This document shows, piece by piece, positions 1 through 7,815 of a stretch of DNA of 16,209 bases. Under the pieces are notes generated by a model. That model saw nothing but the letters and a program-made list of their open reading frames with translations, was not told the origin of the DNA and ran no database searches. The DNA comes from DASXRU01 sp039933315 (lineage in GTDB: Bacteria; Acidobacteriota; Blastocatellia; Pyrinomonadales; Pyrinomonadaceae): the NCBI GenBank assembly GCA_039933315.1, contig JBDTOI010000089.1:1-16209 (forward strand), given 5' to 3'. How positions within the stretch are numbered: position 1 is the first letter of the stretch; every line of letters begins with the position of its first letter. The translations under genes were made by a program, and so were the position numbers.

Positions 1-486
1 TTTGGTGTGGGACAAGTCGGAATTCTCACCGGCGATCGCAAAGTGAATCCTGACGCGCCACTGATTGTCGGCACCACCGAGATATATCGCAATCAGTTGT
101 TCGACGCGCTTCGGGGTGGTGAAGACGTGCGCGCGGATCTAGTGGTGCTGGACGAAGCACACTATCTGGCCGACGAGGATCGCGGCCACGTCTGGGAAGA
201 AGCAATCATCCTTTCGCCCCCGCGTATACGTTTGTTGCTTCTGTCGGCGACGATTGGTAATGCGGAAGAGTTTGCCGGCTGGATCGAGGAAGTACGCGGT
301 GTGCGTTGTGGCGTTGTCACACGACCCGGCGCGCGGCCGGTGCCACTGCGCGCGGCTATGCTGCTTCCCGATCAACGGTTGATACCATTGCTGAATGAAG
401 CTGGCCAGTTGAATCCGGAGATTGCGCGACTCGGCGAGCGTGCCCGGGAAGAAAGAGAGCGCCGAGGGCCGCGCCGGAGATACTAG
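1..486 (+). pseudogene. Ski2-like DExH helicase, N-terminal half (5' partial, interrupted)
   Basis: This is the first RecA-like domain of a superfamily 2 helicase of the Ski2/Mtr4 type, which unwinds RNA or DNA using ATP. The frame is open from base 1, so the Walker A motif lies before the window. Visible motifs, counted from base 1, are the Ib-like TTEIYRN at residues 25-31, motif II DEAH at 51-54 and motif III SAT at 82-84. The frame stops at TAG 484-486, just after an Arg/Glu-rich stretch (REERERRGPRRR). Motifs IV-VI are missing here but appear in the next reading frame (763-2628), in the same phase, beyond a palindromic insertion. I therefore read this as the 5' piece of a disrupted gene. 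A genuinely two-piece helicase is the alternative. Family assignment is confident; functional state is not known. Confidence 0.82.
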
Positions 487-762
487 TTGGTCAACCCCAA
501 TGGGGTTGTGTCCTCCAGCCCAGGGTTGCCGCCTAGGCTACCCTGGGAAACGATGAACGTAGAGATTTCCAACCCCAACCGGGGTTGTGTCACCCATGGA
601 TAACATCCCTAATGCGAATTGACACAACCCCGGTTGGGGTTGAGATGGCCATTTAGAATTTGTACCCAGGGTAGCCGAAGCGGCAACCCTGGGCTGGAGG
701 ACAGAACCGCTTTGCGGTTCCCTGGGCGGAAACTTTTCTAACGCTCCACAAACGACAGCGAC
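487..762. repeat. Palindromic element splitting the helicase gene (core 492-720)
   Basis: The gap between the helicase halves is a nest of inverted repeats. A short hairpin with 8-bp arms (CAACCCCA/TGGGGTTG) spans 492-508. An outer 37-bp pair, 511-547 and 665-701, differs at only 2 positions by eye. An inner 21-bp pair, 571-591 and 621-641, is perfect. A last hairpin, GAACCGC/GCGGTTC, spans 704-720. In the helicase frame the element carries stops at 484, 601, 610 and 739. No transposase is encoded, so it would be a non-autonomous, REP- or MITE-like unit. Exact ends and a target-site duplication could not be fixed from this copy alone. Confidence 0.85.
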
Positions 763-2628
763 ATGAAACTCAACATGCCCGAGATTCCGCCTTCCACTTT
801 GCTGGCGGCACTCGGCTCGTACAATCTTTTGCCGGCGATAGTCTTTTTGCCGACGCGCCGGCGCTGCGATCAGGCGGCTTCCGAGGCCGCTTTGATTCAT
901 CGCCCCGAAGCTGACGAGCGCCGCGAAGCCCGCCGCGATTTTATGCGCAGCTTTGTCGAGCAGCATGCGGAAGTGCGCGATCATCGTCACTGGAACACCA
1001 TCATTCGCGGCGGCGTTGCCTCACATCACGCCGGGCATATTCCCGCCTGGAAGCTGGTGATTGAAAAGCTCATGAGCGCCGGACTGCTCGACGCGATCTT
1101 CGCCACGGCTACTGTGGCTGCCGGTGTCGACTTTCCGGCGCGCACGGTCGTGTTAACCGTGGCCGACGCGCGCACCGGCCGTGGCTGGCGATCCCTGACT
1201 GCTTCGGAACTACAGCAGATGACCGGACGCGCCGGCCGTCGCGGCCGCGACCGGGTCGGGTTTGTTATTGCCGCACCGGGCCTGCATCAGGATCCGGAGC
1301 GCATTGCCCACCTCTTGAAGGCTTCACCTGATCCGCTGGAAAGCCAGTTTCGCGCCACCTATACGACGCTGCTGAATCTGCTCGACGCATTCGGCAACTT
1401 TGCCCGCGTGCGCGAGATTGCCGAAAGAAGTTTCGCGCACCGTGAAGCTATGCGGCGCATTACCCAACACCTCAACCAGCGCGATCAGAGCGAGCAGCGA
1501 ATTCGCGCTGCGTTGGAATCGTCCGGGTGCGAATTGCCGTTTGCCGCCGTTCGGGGGCTGGAGCGTTTGGCCAGCGCGCGTGCACGTCTGGGCGAGGCGC
1601 TACCGCAAACCCGGGCCGAGATGTTTCAGCAATGGTTGGATGAGGTGGTCAAGCCAGGTCGCATGGTTGGTATTGGTCGCACGGGCAAACGCCTGGTCCT
1701 AATAGAAGGCCGTCGCGAGGGTGGCATCGTGGGCATTCGCGAGGACGGGCGGCGGGCGGCGCTGGCGCTGGCCCGCATCGGCAGGGTCTACGCGCCACTT
1801 TTTTCTCTCAACCCGGAAAAACTCGACGACGCCTTTGCCGAGGTACGCACTAAAGGCAGCGAGCTGGTTTTGCCTGAACCACGTTTGCGCGACACGCGCG
1901 CGGGGGAAGTTGCGGCGGTCAGTACCATCGAGGATGTAATTGACTCGCTGGTCCCATCGCACCTGGCCGGTGACGAGCGCCGCCGTTGCACGGAACTCCT
2001 GTGGTCCCTGCGTGATGATGCGGAACTGCTGGAGCAAGCCGAACGGCGGATTGAAGTTTTGCGGGCGGAAGTTTGGGAACCCTTTGCCCAGCGCGCGCGC
2101 GTGCTGGAGCACTTTGGCTATCTCGATTTCGCGGGAGAGAAGGTCACTGAGCGAGGCCGTTGGCTGGCCGATCTGCACGTGGATCGGCCCTTGTTGATAG
2201 GCGAGGCGCTCGAGGCCGGCTTGTTTACTTCCCTGGGGACTACGCCGACGGCGGCCGTAATGGCTGCGCTGGCCGCGGACGCGGATCGTGATTATGGCGA
2301 ACTGGAACTTGAGGACGAGCTGGTGACGACGCTGGCAAAGTTTGAAGAGATTGCTTTCAAGGTTTCCACGGAAGAATGGAAACATAGCATCGAGCCCGCG
2401 CCGGAGTTGAACTTCTCGGCTGCTGCTGCCGCGGCGCGTTGGGCCGGCGGGGTTGAATGGGCCACCCTGGTCCAGGAGACGCGCGCGGAAGAAGGCGATC
2501 TGGTGCGTATGCTCTCCCGCGCCGGTGAAGCATTGATGCAGATTGCTGCGCTTAAGACTGCGCACCCGTTAGCGGCGCGCACGGCCTGGGCGGCTGCTGA
2601 AGTTGTCCTGCGGGAACCGGTGCGGTAG
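763..2628 (+). pseudogene. Ski2-like DExH helicase, C-terminal half
   Basis: This 621-residue frame holds the second RecA domain and the tail of the helicase that begins at the window edge. Motif IV is near AIVFLPTRRRCD (25-36), motif V is ATATVAAGVDFPA (114-126) and motif VI is QQMTGRAGRRGRD (151-163). The last 75 residues (starting ELNFSAAAAAARWAG) resemble the DSHCT domain that ends Mtr4/Ski2-type proteins. The body is intact, with no frameshift or internal stop, so the disruption upstream may be recent or the two parts may still be made separately. The frame is open from 742; ATG 763 is the first methionine and has no convincing Shine-Dalgarno, only ACGACAGCGAC before it. It shares phase with the upstream piece. 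Family assignment is firm; whether it is expressed is uncertain. Confidence 0.85.
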
Positions 2629-2720
2629 ACAGGTTCGATGTTTGTGGATCTGAAGTCGAGGTTATTGTCCCACGCTCGGGTCGGTTTCGTGAATTGGCCC
2701 GCATGACTTAGCATTGGGGC

Positions 2721-3143
2721 ATGCCTCAAAAATCGGAGCGGTTTGCAACCGCGATTACGTGCATCGACGGCCGCGTGCAGCGGCCGGTTACTGACTGGGT
2801 CAAGTGGCACACCAACGTGCATCACGTTGACCTGATCACCGAGCCGGGCCCGGATAAAGTCTTGAGCGGCGGCCCGCAGCAGTTGATCGACGACATCATT
2901 CGCAAGGTGGCGTTTTCCGTTCGCTATCATTTTTCCCCGGTGGTGGCTTTGAGTGGGCACCATGACTGCGCCGCGAACGCCGCTACCCGCGAAGAACACA
3001 TTGAACAGATCCTGGCCGGCGCGGAAGTAATCCTTTCGTACAATCTGAACGTGCGAGTGCTGGCGTTGTGGGTCAGCGAATGGGATTCCGTCGAACTGCT
3101 CGGGGACACACAATCGCGTGAGCCCGTACGAAGTTTTTTGTGA
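2721..3143 (+). CDS. Compact beta-carbonic-anhydrase-like protein
   Basis: A 140-residue soluble protein with no signal peptide. Near the N-terminus it has TCIDGRV, giving C14-x-D16-x-R18, and later GHHDC, giving H80-x2-C83. CxDxR followed by HxxC is the zinc-ligand and Asp/Arg-dyad signature of beta-carbonic anhydrases, which interconvert CO2 and bicarbonate. The proposed ligands are C14, H80 and C83, with D16-R18 as the dyad. Typical beta enzymes are about 170-220 residues, so this one is short and lacks much of the usual C-terminal part. The identification rests on motifs, not overall similarity; the catalytic activity is an inference and a different zinc-binding role is possible. The stop lies 15 bases before the GTG of the PAS gene, so the two are probably co-transcribed. 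The start region has only a weak ribosome site (TTGGGG). Confidence 0.68.
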   Translation: MPQKSERFATAITCIDGRVQRPVTDWVKWHTNVHHVDLITEPGPDKVLSGGPQQLIDDIIRKVAFSVRYHFSPVVALSGHHDCAANAATREEHIEQILAGAEVILSYNLNVRVLALWVSEWDSVELLGDTQSREPVRSFL

Positions 3144-3158
3144 AGGCTGGAGATCTAA

Positions 3159-4247
3159 GTGGCGGATGAGACCAATAAAGTAATTCGGCACCCGAGTGTA
3201 GCGGAGGACTTGCGGGATTCGGAGATGCGCTACCGGCGGCTTTTTGAATCAGCCCGGGATGGCATCCTGATCCTTGATGCCGATAGCCGTCAAATCACCG
3301 ATGTGAATCCGTCTATGGTGGAGTTGTTGGGTTACTCGCGGGATGAATTCTTAGGCAAGGAACTCTGGGAGATTGGGCTGTTCAAGGACAAGGATGAAAG
3401 CGAGACTGCGTTGCGAGAGTTGCCGGACGCTGGCAATTTGCGGCAAGAAAACTTGCTGCTCAAATCCAAAGCGGGAGAGTTTCTTGAAGTAGAGTTTGTC
3501 AGCAATCTATATGCGGAGGGCGATCGTCAGGTTATTCAGTGCAATATCCGGGACGTCACTGGACGCCGGCGAGCAGAGTCAGAGCGGCACGCCGCGCGTG
3601 AGGAATTGGCGCAGAGCGCCGCGCTCCTGGCGCAGATGGCTGGTAAGGCCGCACGTCTGGGTGGATGGACGATTGACTTGCCCGAGCGCACGCTCACCTG
3701 GTCGGATGAAAACTGCGCCATCCACGAGGTGCCGCCGGGCTACAAGCCCACCCTGGAAGAGGGCATCGGCTACTTTCCGCAAGAGTATCGCGCGGAGGTC
3801 ACTCGTCATGTGGATGAATGCGCCCGTGAGGGCACTCCCTACGACTTTGAGTTTCCCAAGCTCACGGCCAAGGGGCGACTGATCTGGGTGCGCTCCATCG
3901 GCGAGGCGGTGCGCGATGCCGAGGGCAAAATCATCCGCCTGCAAGGGGCCTTCCAGGACATCACCAAGCGTAAGGAAGTCGAAGCCGAAAGGGAGAAACT
4001 AATTAAAGAGTTGCAGGACGCTCTCGCCGAAGTAAAAACGCTGCAGGGGATACTACCGATCTGCATGACCTGTAAAAGGATTCGCGATGACGAAGGAGCA
4101 TGGACGCAACTGGAGCTCTACATTAAGGAGCATACCGGCGCAGACTTCAGCCACGGGATGTGTGACTCATGCGGCGAGAAGATGTATCCGGAAATATATG
4201 AAAAGCTACGGTCGAGCAACGGTTTGAAAGAACAGACTGAGAAGTAA
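3159..4247 (+). CDS. Double-PAS signalling protein with C-terminal CxxC...CxxC module
   Basis: A 362-residue cytoplasmic sensor-type protein with no membrane segment. PAS domain 1 covers about 24-136 (RYRRLFESARDGILILDAD, then the PAC-like end CNIRDVTGRR). PAS domain 2 covers about 163-272 (ends GAFQDITKRKE). A short coiled-coil stretch (272-296) leads to a module with C302-x2-C305 and C335-x2-C338 (ICMTCKRIRDDEGAW, then HGMCDSCGEKMYPE). Modules of this type end many PAS and receiver proteins and probably bind zinc. There is no histidine kinase, GGDEF, EAL or HTH output domain, so it would have to signal by contact with a partner. It starts at GTG 3159, with GGAG just upstream at 3148-3151. 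It follows the carbonic-anhydrase-like gene by 15 bases, suggesting an operon. The sensed ligand is unknown. Confidence 0.85.
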   Translation: MADETNKVIRHPSVAEDLRDSEMRYRRLFESARDGILILDADSRQITDVNPSMVELLGYSRDEFLGKELWEIGLFKDKDESETALRELPDAGNLRQENLLLKSKAGEFLEVEFVSNLYAEGDRQVIQCNIRDVTGRRRAESERHAAREELAQSAALLAQMAGKAARLGGWTIDLPERTLTWSDENCAIHEVPPGYKPTLEEGIGYFPQEYRAEVTRHVDECAREGTPYDFEFPKLTAKGRLIWVRSIGEAVRDAEGKIIRLQGAFQDITKRKEVEAEREKLIKELQDALAEVKTLQGILPICMTCKRIRDDEGAWTQLELYIKEHTGADFSHGMCDSCGEKMYPEIYEKLRSSNGLKEQTEK

Positions 4248-4309
4248 ATCTCTAGTCCCTCTACCCCCCGTCTCCAACACTTCACAGCCGGAGCGTCTTA
4301 CCCCCACGT

Positions 4310-4500
4310 GCTTTGCACAAAAAGGAGCCGACTGGTTCGAGTGGACCGCGGTGAACGTCTAAGATCAGCAGTGGTTCGTGTTGCTTCCTGAGATTTCGTG
4401 TTATTTCGTGGATCGTGTGCTTAGGATTCGGAGCCATACGATCCACGAAATCACACTAAGCTACACGAAGGAACACGAAATAAGAGTTTTTGGGCAAAGC
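4310..4500. mobile_element. MITE-like palindromic element, copy A
   Basis: A 191-bp non-coding unit with 14-bp terminal inverted repeats, GCTTTGCACAAAAA at 4310-4323 and TTTTTGGGCAAAGC at 4487-4500, with one mismatch. Inside is a perfect 14-bp hairpin stem, 4403-4416 with 4438-4451, and several repeats of TTTCGTG. The same unit occurs in inverted orientation at 5746-5966, on the other side of the thioredoxin gene. No protein is encoded, so movement would need a transposase in trans. I saw no clear target-site duplication. It makes up most of the 292-bp gap after the PAS gene. Confidence 0.8.
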
Positions 4501-4539
4501 CCCCCGCGTATTAAATAGTGCAAAATCTCGGTGTCGAAC

Positions 4540-5634
4540 TCAGTCCGAAGGCGCTGTCTTAGCAGCACGTTTCAACTGTTTTGATATGGCATCCTCAAGA
4601 CTTGCTTCGCTGCTCATGCCGGTATTGCGGTACCGGATAATTCCCTCATGGTCAATTACCAGGTAGGTGGGAAACGCGTTTATCGCAAACGCGCGTTGGA
4701 CCTGGTTCTCTTTATCCCGAAACTGATGCCAGACCATCTTGTTCTCAGCAATAAAGGCGCGCCACCGTTCGTCCTCATCGCGCACGCTGATGCCGATCAT
4801 CACAAAAGCAGGGTCTTTCGAAAAACGCTTGTGCAGGCTGCGCAGCGACGGCACTGAGGCCACGCAGGGAGGACACCATGTACCCCAGAAATCCAGCACC
4901 ACCACTTTGCCCTTCAGGTCAGCCAGCTCGATGAACTCACCTTCAGAGGTAGTAACTGAAAAGTCCGGGGCGAAGGGTTCCCGCGCCCGGCGCGGGTTCT
5001 CTATCACCTTTCGCGCCAACTCCGCGCTCTCGCTCTTCGAGTCCAGGGCCAGATATTTCTGCATCTCAGCAGCGCCTTCAGCGTCACGATTCTGCTGCAT
5101 CAACACGTAACCGAGGTTGTAGTGAAGAATAATCAAGTTGGCATTGAGCGCGACTCCCTGCCGAAAGGCCGCCTCGGCTTCCTGCAGTTTCTTCTGGTTC
5201 TTGTTTTCAGACTGAGCCTGAAGCGCCAGGCCCTTCAGGTTATAGGCCTGCGCTCCAATTTTGCTGTCGCCGCCGCCGAACTCGATCGCCTTATCGGCAC
5301 TTTCGATGACGTTCTTATACGCTTCCAAACCCTTATAAGCCTGGGCCATCCAGATAAAACTCTCGGCCGACTGCTTGTCTTTCAATTGATTTGCGCGCTT
5401 AAAGCTTTTCAACGCCTCTTCAAATCTATGCCGTCGCAACAACAACTGCCCTTTGGCCAGTTCCTCTTCGTAAGTAGCCGCCTCATCCTGGGCCTGGGCC
5501 ACTGGCGCGTTCCACCGGGCGCCGGCGGGTGACAACTCTGCGAACCCGGCGACCAAACCCAGGGTGGCCAGAATTCCCATCACGCGCAACCATGGCGCTT
5601 TGCGTTTTCCTGAACTAGACCTCGCTGCCATCAT
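4540..5634 (-). CDS. TPR protein with C-terminal TlpA-like thioredoxin domain
   Basis: A membrane-anchored or secreted redox protein. A basic N-terminus (SSSGKRKAPWLR) precedes a hydrophobic segment at about 15-34, so it is exported or anchored facing outward. About 56-205 hold TPR-like helical repeats. The C-terminal third is a thioredoxin fold of the TlpA/ResA kind, with the active site WGTWCPPC (C254 and C257) and the cis-proline in FPTYLVID (about 322). Such proteins reduce disulfides outside the cytoplasm, for example in cytochrome c maturation; the TPR part suggests a partner-binding role. I chose ATG 5634 because GGAGGA at 5644-5649 sits 9 bases upstream. A longer start at 5652 would place that ribosome site inside the coding region. 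The gene stands alone, bracketed by two inverted copies of a MITE-like element. Confidence 0.9.
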   Translation of the reverse strand: MMAARSSSGKRKAPWLRVMGILATLGLVAGFAELSPAGARWNAPVAQAQDEAATYEEELAKGQLLLRRHRFEEALKSFKRANQLKDKQSAESFIWMAQAYKGLEAYKNVIESADKAIEFGGGDSKIGAQAYNLKGLALQAQSENKNQKKLQEAEAAFRQGVALNANLIILHYNLGYVLMQQNRDAEGAAEMQKYLALDSKSESAELARKVIENPRRAREPFAPDFSVTTSEGEFIELADLKGKVVVLDFWGTWCPPCVASVPSLRSLHKRFSKDPAFVMIGISVRDEDERWRAFIAENKMVWHQFRDKENQVQRAFAINAFPTYLVIDHEGIIRYRNTGMSSEASLEDAISKQLKRAAKTAPSD

Positions 5635-5745
5635 CGTCCCAATTCCTCCCATGCGCGGCGCATATTATCAGATTCAATTGCTTATGATCATCTGCTTAAT
5701 GAACGAACTGAGATGGGGTTTCTTGAGTATTTCGAGGTTCTCGGG

Positions 5746-5966
5746 GCTTTGCACAAAAACTCTTATTTCGTGTTCTTTGATGTAGTTTAGTGTGATTTCG
5801 TGGATCGTGTGGCTCCGCATCCTAAGCACACGATCCACGAAGTTACGTCGAAATCTCACGAAGCAACACGAACCAATGCTGATCTTAGACGTTCTCAGCG
5901 GTCCGCTTCTCTTAGACGTTCTCAGTGGTCCGCTTCGAACCGGCCGGCGGCGTCTTTGTGCAAAGC
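5746..5966. mobile_element. MITE-like palindromic element, copy B (inverted relative to A)
   Basis: A 221-bp unit that matches the reverse complement of 4310-4500 along most of its length. It starts with GCTTTGCACAAAAA (5746-5759) and ends with TTTGTGCAAAGC (5955-5966). The central hairpin has perfect 15-bp arms at 5797-5811 and 5827-5841. It is longer than copy A mainly because a 27-bp block is tandemly duplicated (5884-5910 and 5911-5937); copy A has one version of that block near 4343-4366. It fills most of the 342-bp gap between the thioredoxin gene and the gene ending at 5977, and its end lies 10 bases beyond the stop codon of the latter. Confidence 0.8.
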
Positions 5967-5976
5967 CGCTCTGCTG

Positions 5977-6576
5977 TTACTTGATCTCATCCAGGCGGGT
6001 CTTTGCTTCCAGGATAATGCCGCGGAATTTATTTAGTTCGTCGAGCGTCAGAAACACAGTGACGCGATCGCAGATTCCGCTCGCGACTGACGAAGCCGTA
6101 CCGCTGCGATTTTGGCGGAAGACGTTGATTTCGAGATCTCCCCGGGTCCGGTAACGAGCTTCAAAGCCAGTGAGCTGGGTAGCGGTTTCGTTCACCTTGG
6201 ACACAGCATCCAGCGCCCTGGTGAATGCAGCGATCTCTTCGTAATCAATGAACGACCTGTTTTCGCGGCGGTCCTCCGTCGCTTCCCTGAGGGCAACGAC
6301 GATGCCGGTGGCCCGCGCAGGCGCAACCGGATCTTTGAGTTCTACGGCATCAATACGAATATCGCCACCGCGTACGTCAAGATTCGCGATCTGACTGAAC
6401 CCCTTAATCAGGATTCGCTCATAGCGAGCGTCTATAGCTTCAAGTTTCGTGCGCGGCTCGAGCGGCTCGCATGCCAGGGGCCGGCGAAATTCGGGGCCGG
6501 ATCTCTGCGCCAGCGCAGGGCTAGAGACAAGCATCAACAAGAGCAGAGCAAAAACTGTCAGCCGTATCAGGGACAT
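5977..6576 (-). CDS. Secreted hypothetical protein
   Basis: A 199-residue protein I do not recognise. It begins with a clear Sec signal peptide: MSLIRLTVF, then a run of leucines, ending SSPALAQ, with likely cleavage after ALA at about residue 23. The mature part is charged and lacks membrane segments. It has a mixed beta/alpha look: alternating stretches such as GGDIRIDAVELKD and ATGIVVALREA, then a helical middle with a FIDYEEIAAF segment, and the helical end LDELNKFRGIILEAKTRLDE. No catalytic motif is evident; one cysteine pair (near the mature N-terminus and in SGICDRV) could form a disulfide. I chose ATG 6576 because AGGAG lies 7 bases upstream and the signal peptide starts there. An upstream ATG at 6693 would add 39 unlikely residues. 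It is divergent from the SGNH hydrolase gene. Confidence 0.75.
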   Translation of the reverse strand: MSLIRLTVFALLLLMLVSSPALAQRSGPEFRRPLACEPLEPRTKLEAIDARYERILIKGFSQIANLDVRGGDIRIDAVELKDPVAPARATGIVVALREATEDRRENRSFIDYEEIAAFTRALDAVSKVNETATQLTGFEARYRTRGDLEINVFRQNRSGTASSVASGICDRVTVFLTLDELNKFRGIILEAKTRLDEIK

Positions 6577-6660
6577 AATGTTACTCCTCATCTTTTCGCA
6601 ATTGAACACGCAGCCGCCTTTGCTTAAACTCACCGCAGTCAATACAGTTGCATTAAAGTC

Positions 6661-7518
6661 ATGGGTGACGGTTATTACAGACTGTATCCGCATATATTGG
6701 CAAGAGACTTTCGAAGATTTCGATTAAGGAAAAGCCGGCTCGCAGGCGGTAGGCTCAATACTCGCTATGCAATTGCGATGTGCTGCGCGCTATCGCTTTT
6801 GGCTCTGCTGGCTTCATGTAATCCTAAACGCTCCTCGGAAAGAACCGGTCAGCAGAGTAACTCAACACCAAAATCACACCGCATGTCGACTACTCCAAAC
6901 TCCGGAGTGATTAGCTACCTGGCGCTGGGAGACTCGACCGGCGCCGGGGTCGGCGCCACCGAGGGTGGGTATGTCGCGCGACTCTTCAGACGCATCGAGA
7001 CTGCGCGACCAGGATCCACTTTGCTCAATCTATGTGTGAGTGGAGCAACGACAGAAGATGTCCTTGATGAGCAGCTTGATCGCGGAATCGCCGGCCAACC
7101 CACGCTGGTAACGCTTGGTGTCGGCATAAACGACATCGGACATGAGATAAGCCTGGAAGAGTTTGCGAAGAATTACGAAGAGATTCTCAGCAAACTCGCA
7201 AGTAAAACGTCGGCTCCAATTGTAGTAACTAACATCCCGGATATTTCCAGCGCGCCGCGAATTCCGGAAGAAATGAGAAGCGATTACCACCAGCTAATCA
7301 TAGCCTTCAACCAAAAGCTTGAAGAGATTGCCGCCCGCCAGGGGGCCATCGTGTTTGATGTGTATACGGTGACGCACGAGCAATTGCCTTCGCACCCGGA
7401 GTTTTTCTCCGCCGACGGCTTTCATCCCTCCGACAAAGGCTATGAGCTATGGGCCGATCGGATGTGGCCCACTATTGCCCGAGCGCTGGTCGGAGGTCAG
7501 AAGTCAGAAAGTCAGTAA
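6661..7518 (+). CDS. SGNH/GDSL-family hydrolase lipoprotein
   Basis: A secreted esterase/lipase-type enzyme. The SGNH blocks are visible: block I LALGDSTGAG with nucleophile S92, a glycine in LCVSGATT, block III GVGIND with N157, and block V DGFHPSDKGY with D252 and H255. Family members remove acyl or acetyl groups from lipids, sugars or peptidoglycan; the substrate here is not evident. A hydrophobic stretch ends in the lipobox LLAS-C (C53), so it is probably a lipoprotein. With ATG 6661 the basic leader is unusually long. ATG 6778 would give a short leader with no positive charge, so the true start is uncertain. The last residues, GGQKSESQ, are encoded by a short GTCAGAAGTCAG-type repeat that continues downstream, so the natural C-terminus may have been replaced. 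It is divergent from the secreted protein gene ending at 5977. Confidence 0.85.
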   Translation: MGDGYYRLYPHILARDFRRFRLRKSRLAGGRLNTRYAIAMCCALSLLALLASCNPKRSSERTGQQSNSTPKSHRMSTTPNSGVISYLALGDSTGAGVGATEGGYVARLFRRIETARPGSTLLNLCVSGATTEDVLDEQLDRGIAGQPTLVTLGVGINDIGHEISLEEFAKNYEEILSKLASKTSAPIVVTNIPDISSAPRIPEEMRSDYHQLIIAFNQKLEEIAARQGAIVFDVYTVTHEQLPSHPEFFSADGFHPSDKGYELWADRMWPTIARALVGGQKSESQ

Positions 7519-7598
7519 GAAGCAACAGCGAGCGCGCCTTGTGACCTCTGATCTCTGACTTCTGACTTCTGATCTTCTGACCTCTGACCTCGGGCTTC
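7492..7598. repeat. GTCAGAAGTCAG-type short repeats, inverted about a spacer
   Basis: The motif AGGTCAGAAGTCAG occurs on the plus strand at about 7494-7516. It then appears many times in the opposite sense (CTCTGACTTCTGAC and variants) from about 7540 to 7592. The two blocks can pair as a large imperfect hairpin. The first block encodes the last residues and the stop of the SGNH hydrolase. A transcription terminator role is possible but there is no clean U-tract. The same words recur near 12361-12371 and 12601-12620. Confidence 0.7.
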
Positions 7599-7646
7599 TG
7601 TTAGAATGCAGCCTCACGAATCCTCAGAGCAAAAGATCAATAACGC

Positions 7647-7730
7647 ATGACCCTGGCTCCCCAAACTCGTCTGGGCCATTACGAGATTCAATGGCTGCTT
7701 GGCGCCGGCGGCATGGGCGAGATTTATAAG
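7647..7730 (+). pseudogene. Ser/Thr protein kinase, 5' stump
   Basis: The first 28 codons read as the start of a bacterial Ser/Thr kinase: MTLAPQTRLGHYEI, then the glycine-rich loop GAGGMGEIYK. This closely parallels the start of the kinase at 13580 (MTLSPGTKLGRYEI, GEGGMGVVY). After this the similarity stops abruptly. No catalytic lysine, HRDLKPDN or DFG follows, and the frame runs through unrelated sequence to a stop at 7847, overlapping the next gene. The rest of the kinase was probably lost by deletion. The junction is close to 7730, about 85 bases before the SnoaL-like gene. A 66-residue product could be translated but would have no kinase fold. Confidence 0.8.
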
Positions 7731-7815
7731 CAACCGGGCCAATGCCGTGTTACAAATCAAGTCTCCCACAGTCATAATTGTCATAGTGGAATTAGTGGAA
7801 ATGAGGAATTGAATT

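Noticed and set aside
487..762. Group I or II intron, or intein, in the helicase
   Set aside because: The insert is only ~250 bp, has no intron core or splicing motifs that I can see, encodes no splicing domain and has in-frame stops.
1699..2565. Minus-strand frame of 288 codons inside the helicase
   Set aside because: Antisense to the intact helicase domain, no recognisable motif, no ribosome site.
2292..3191. Long minus-strand frame of 299 codons across the helicase end and the carbonic-anhydrase-like gene
   Set aside because: It runs antisense to two genes with clear family motifs and has a low-complexity Ser-rich end; it is a shadow of GC-rich coding DNA.
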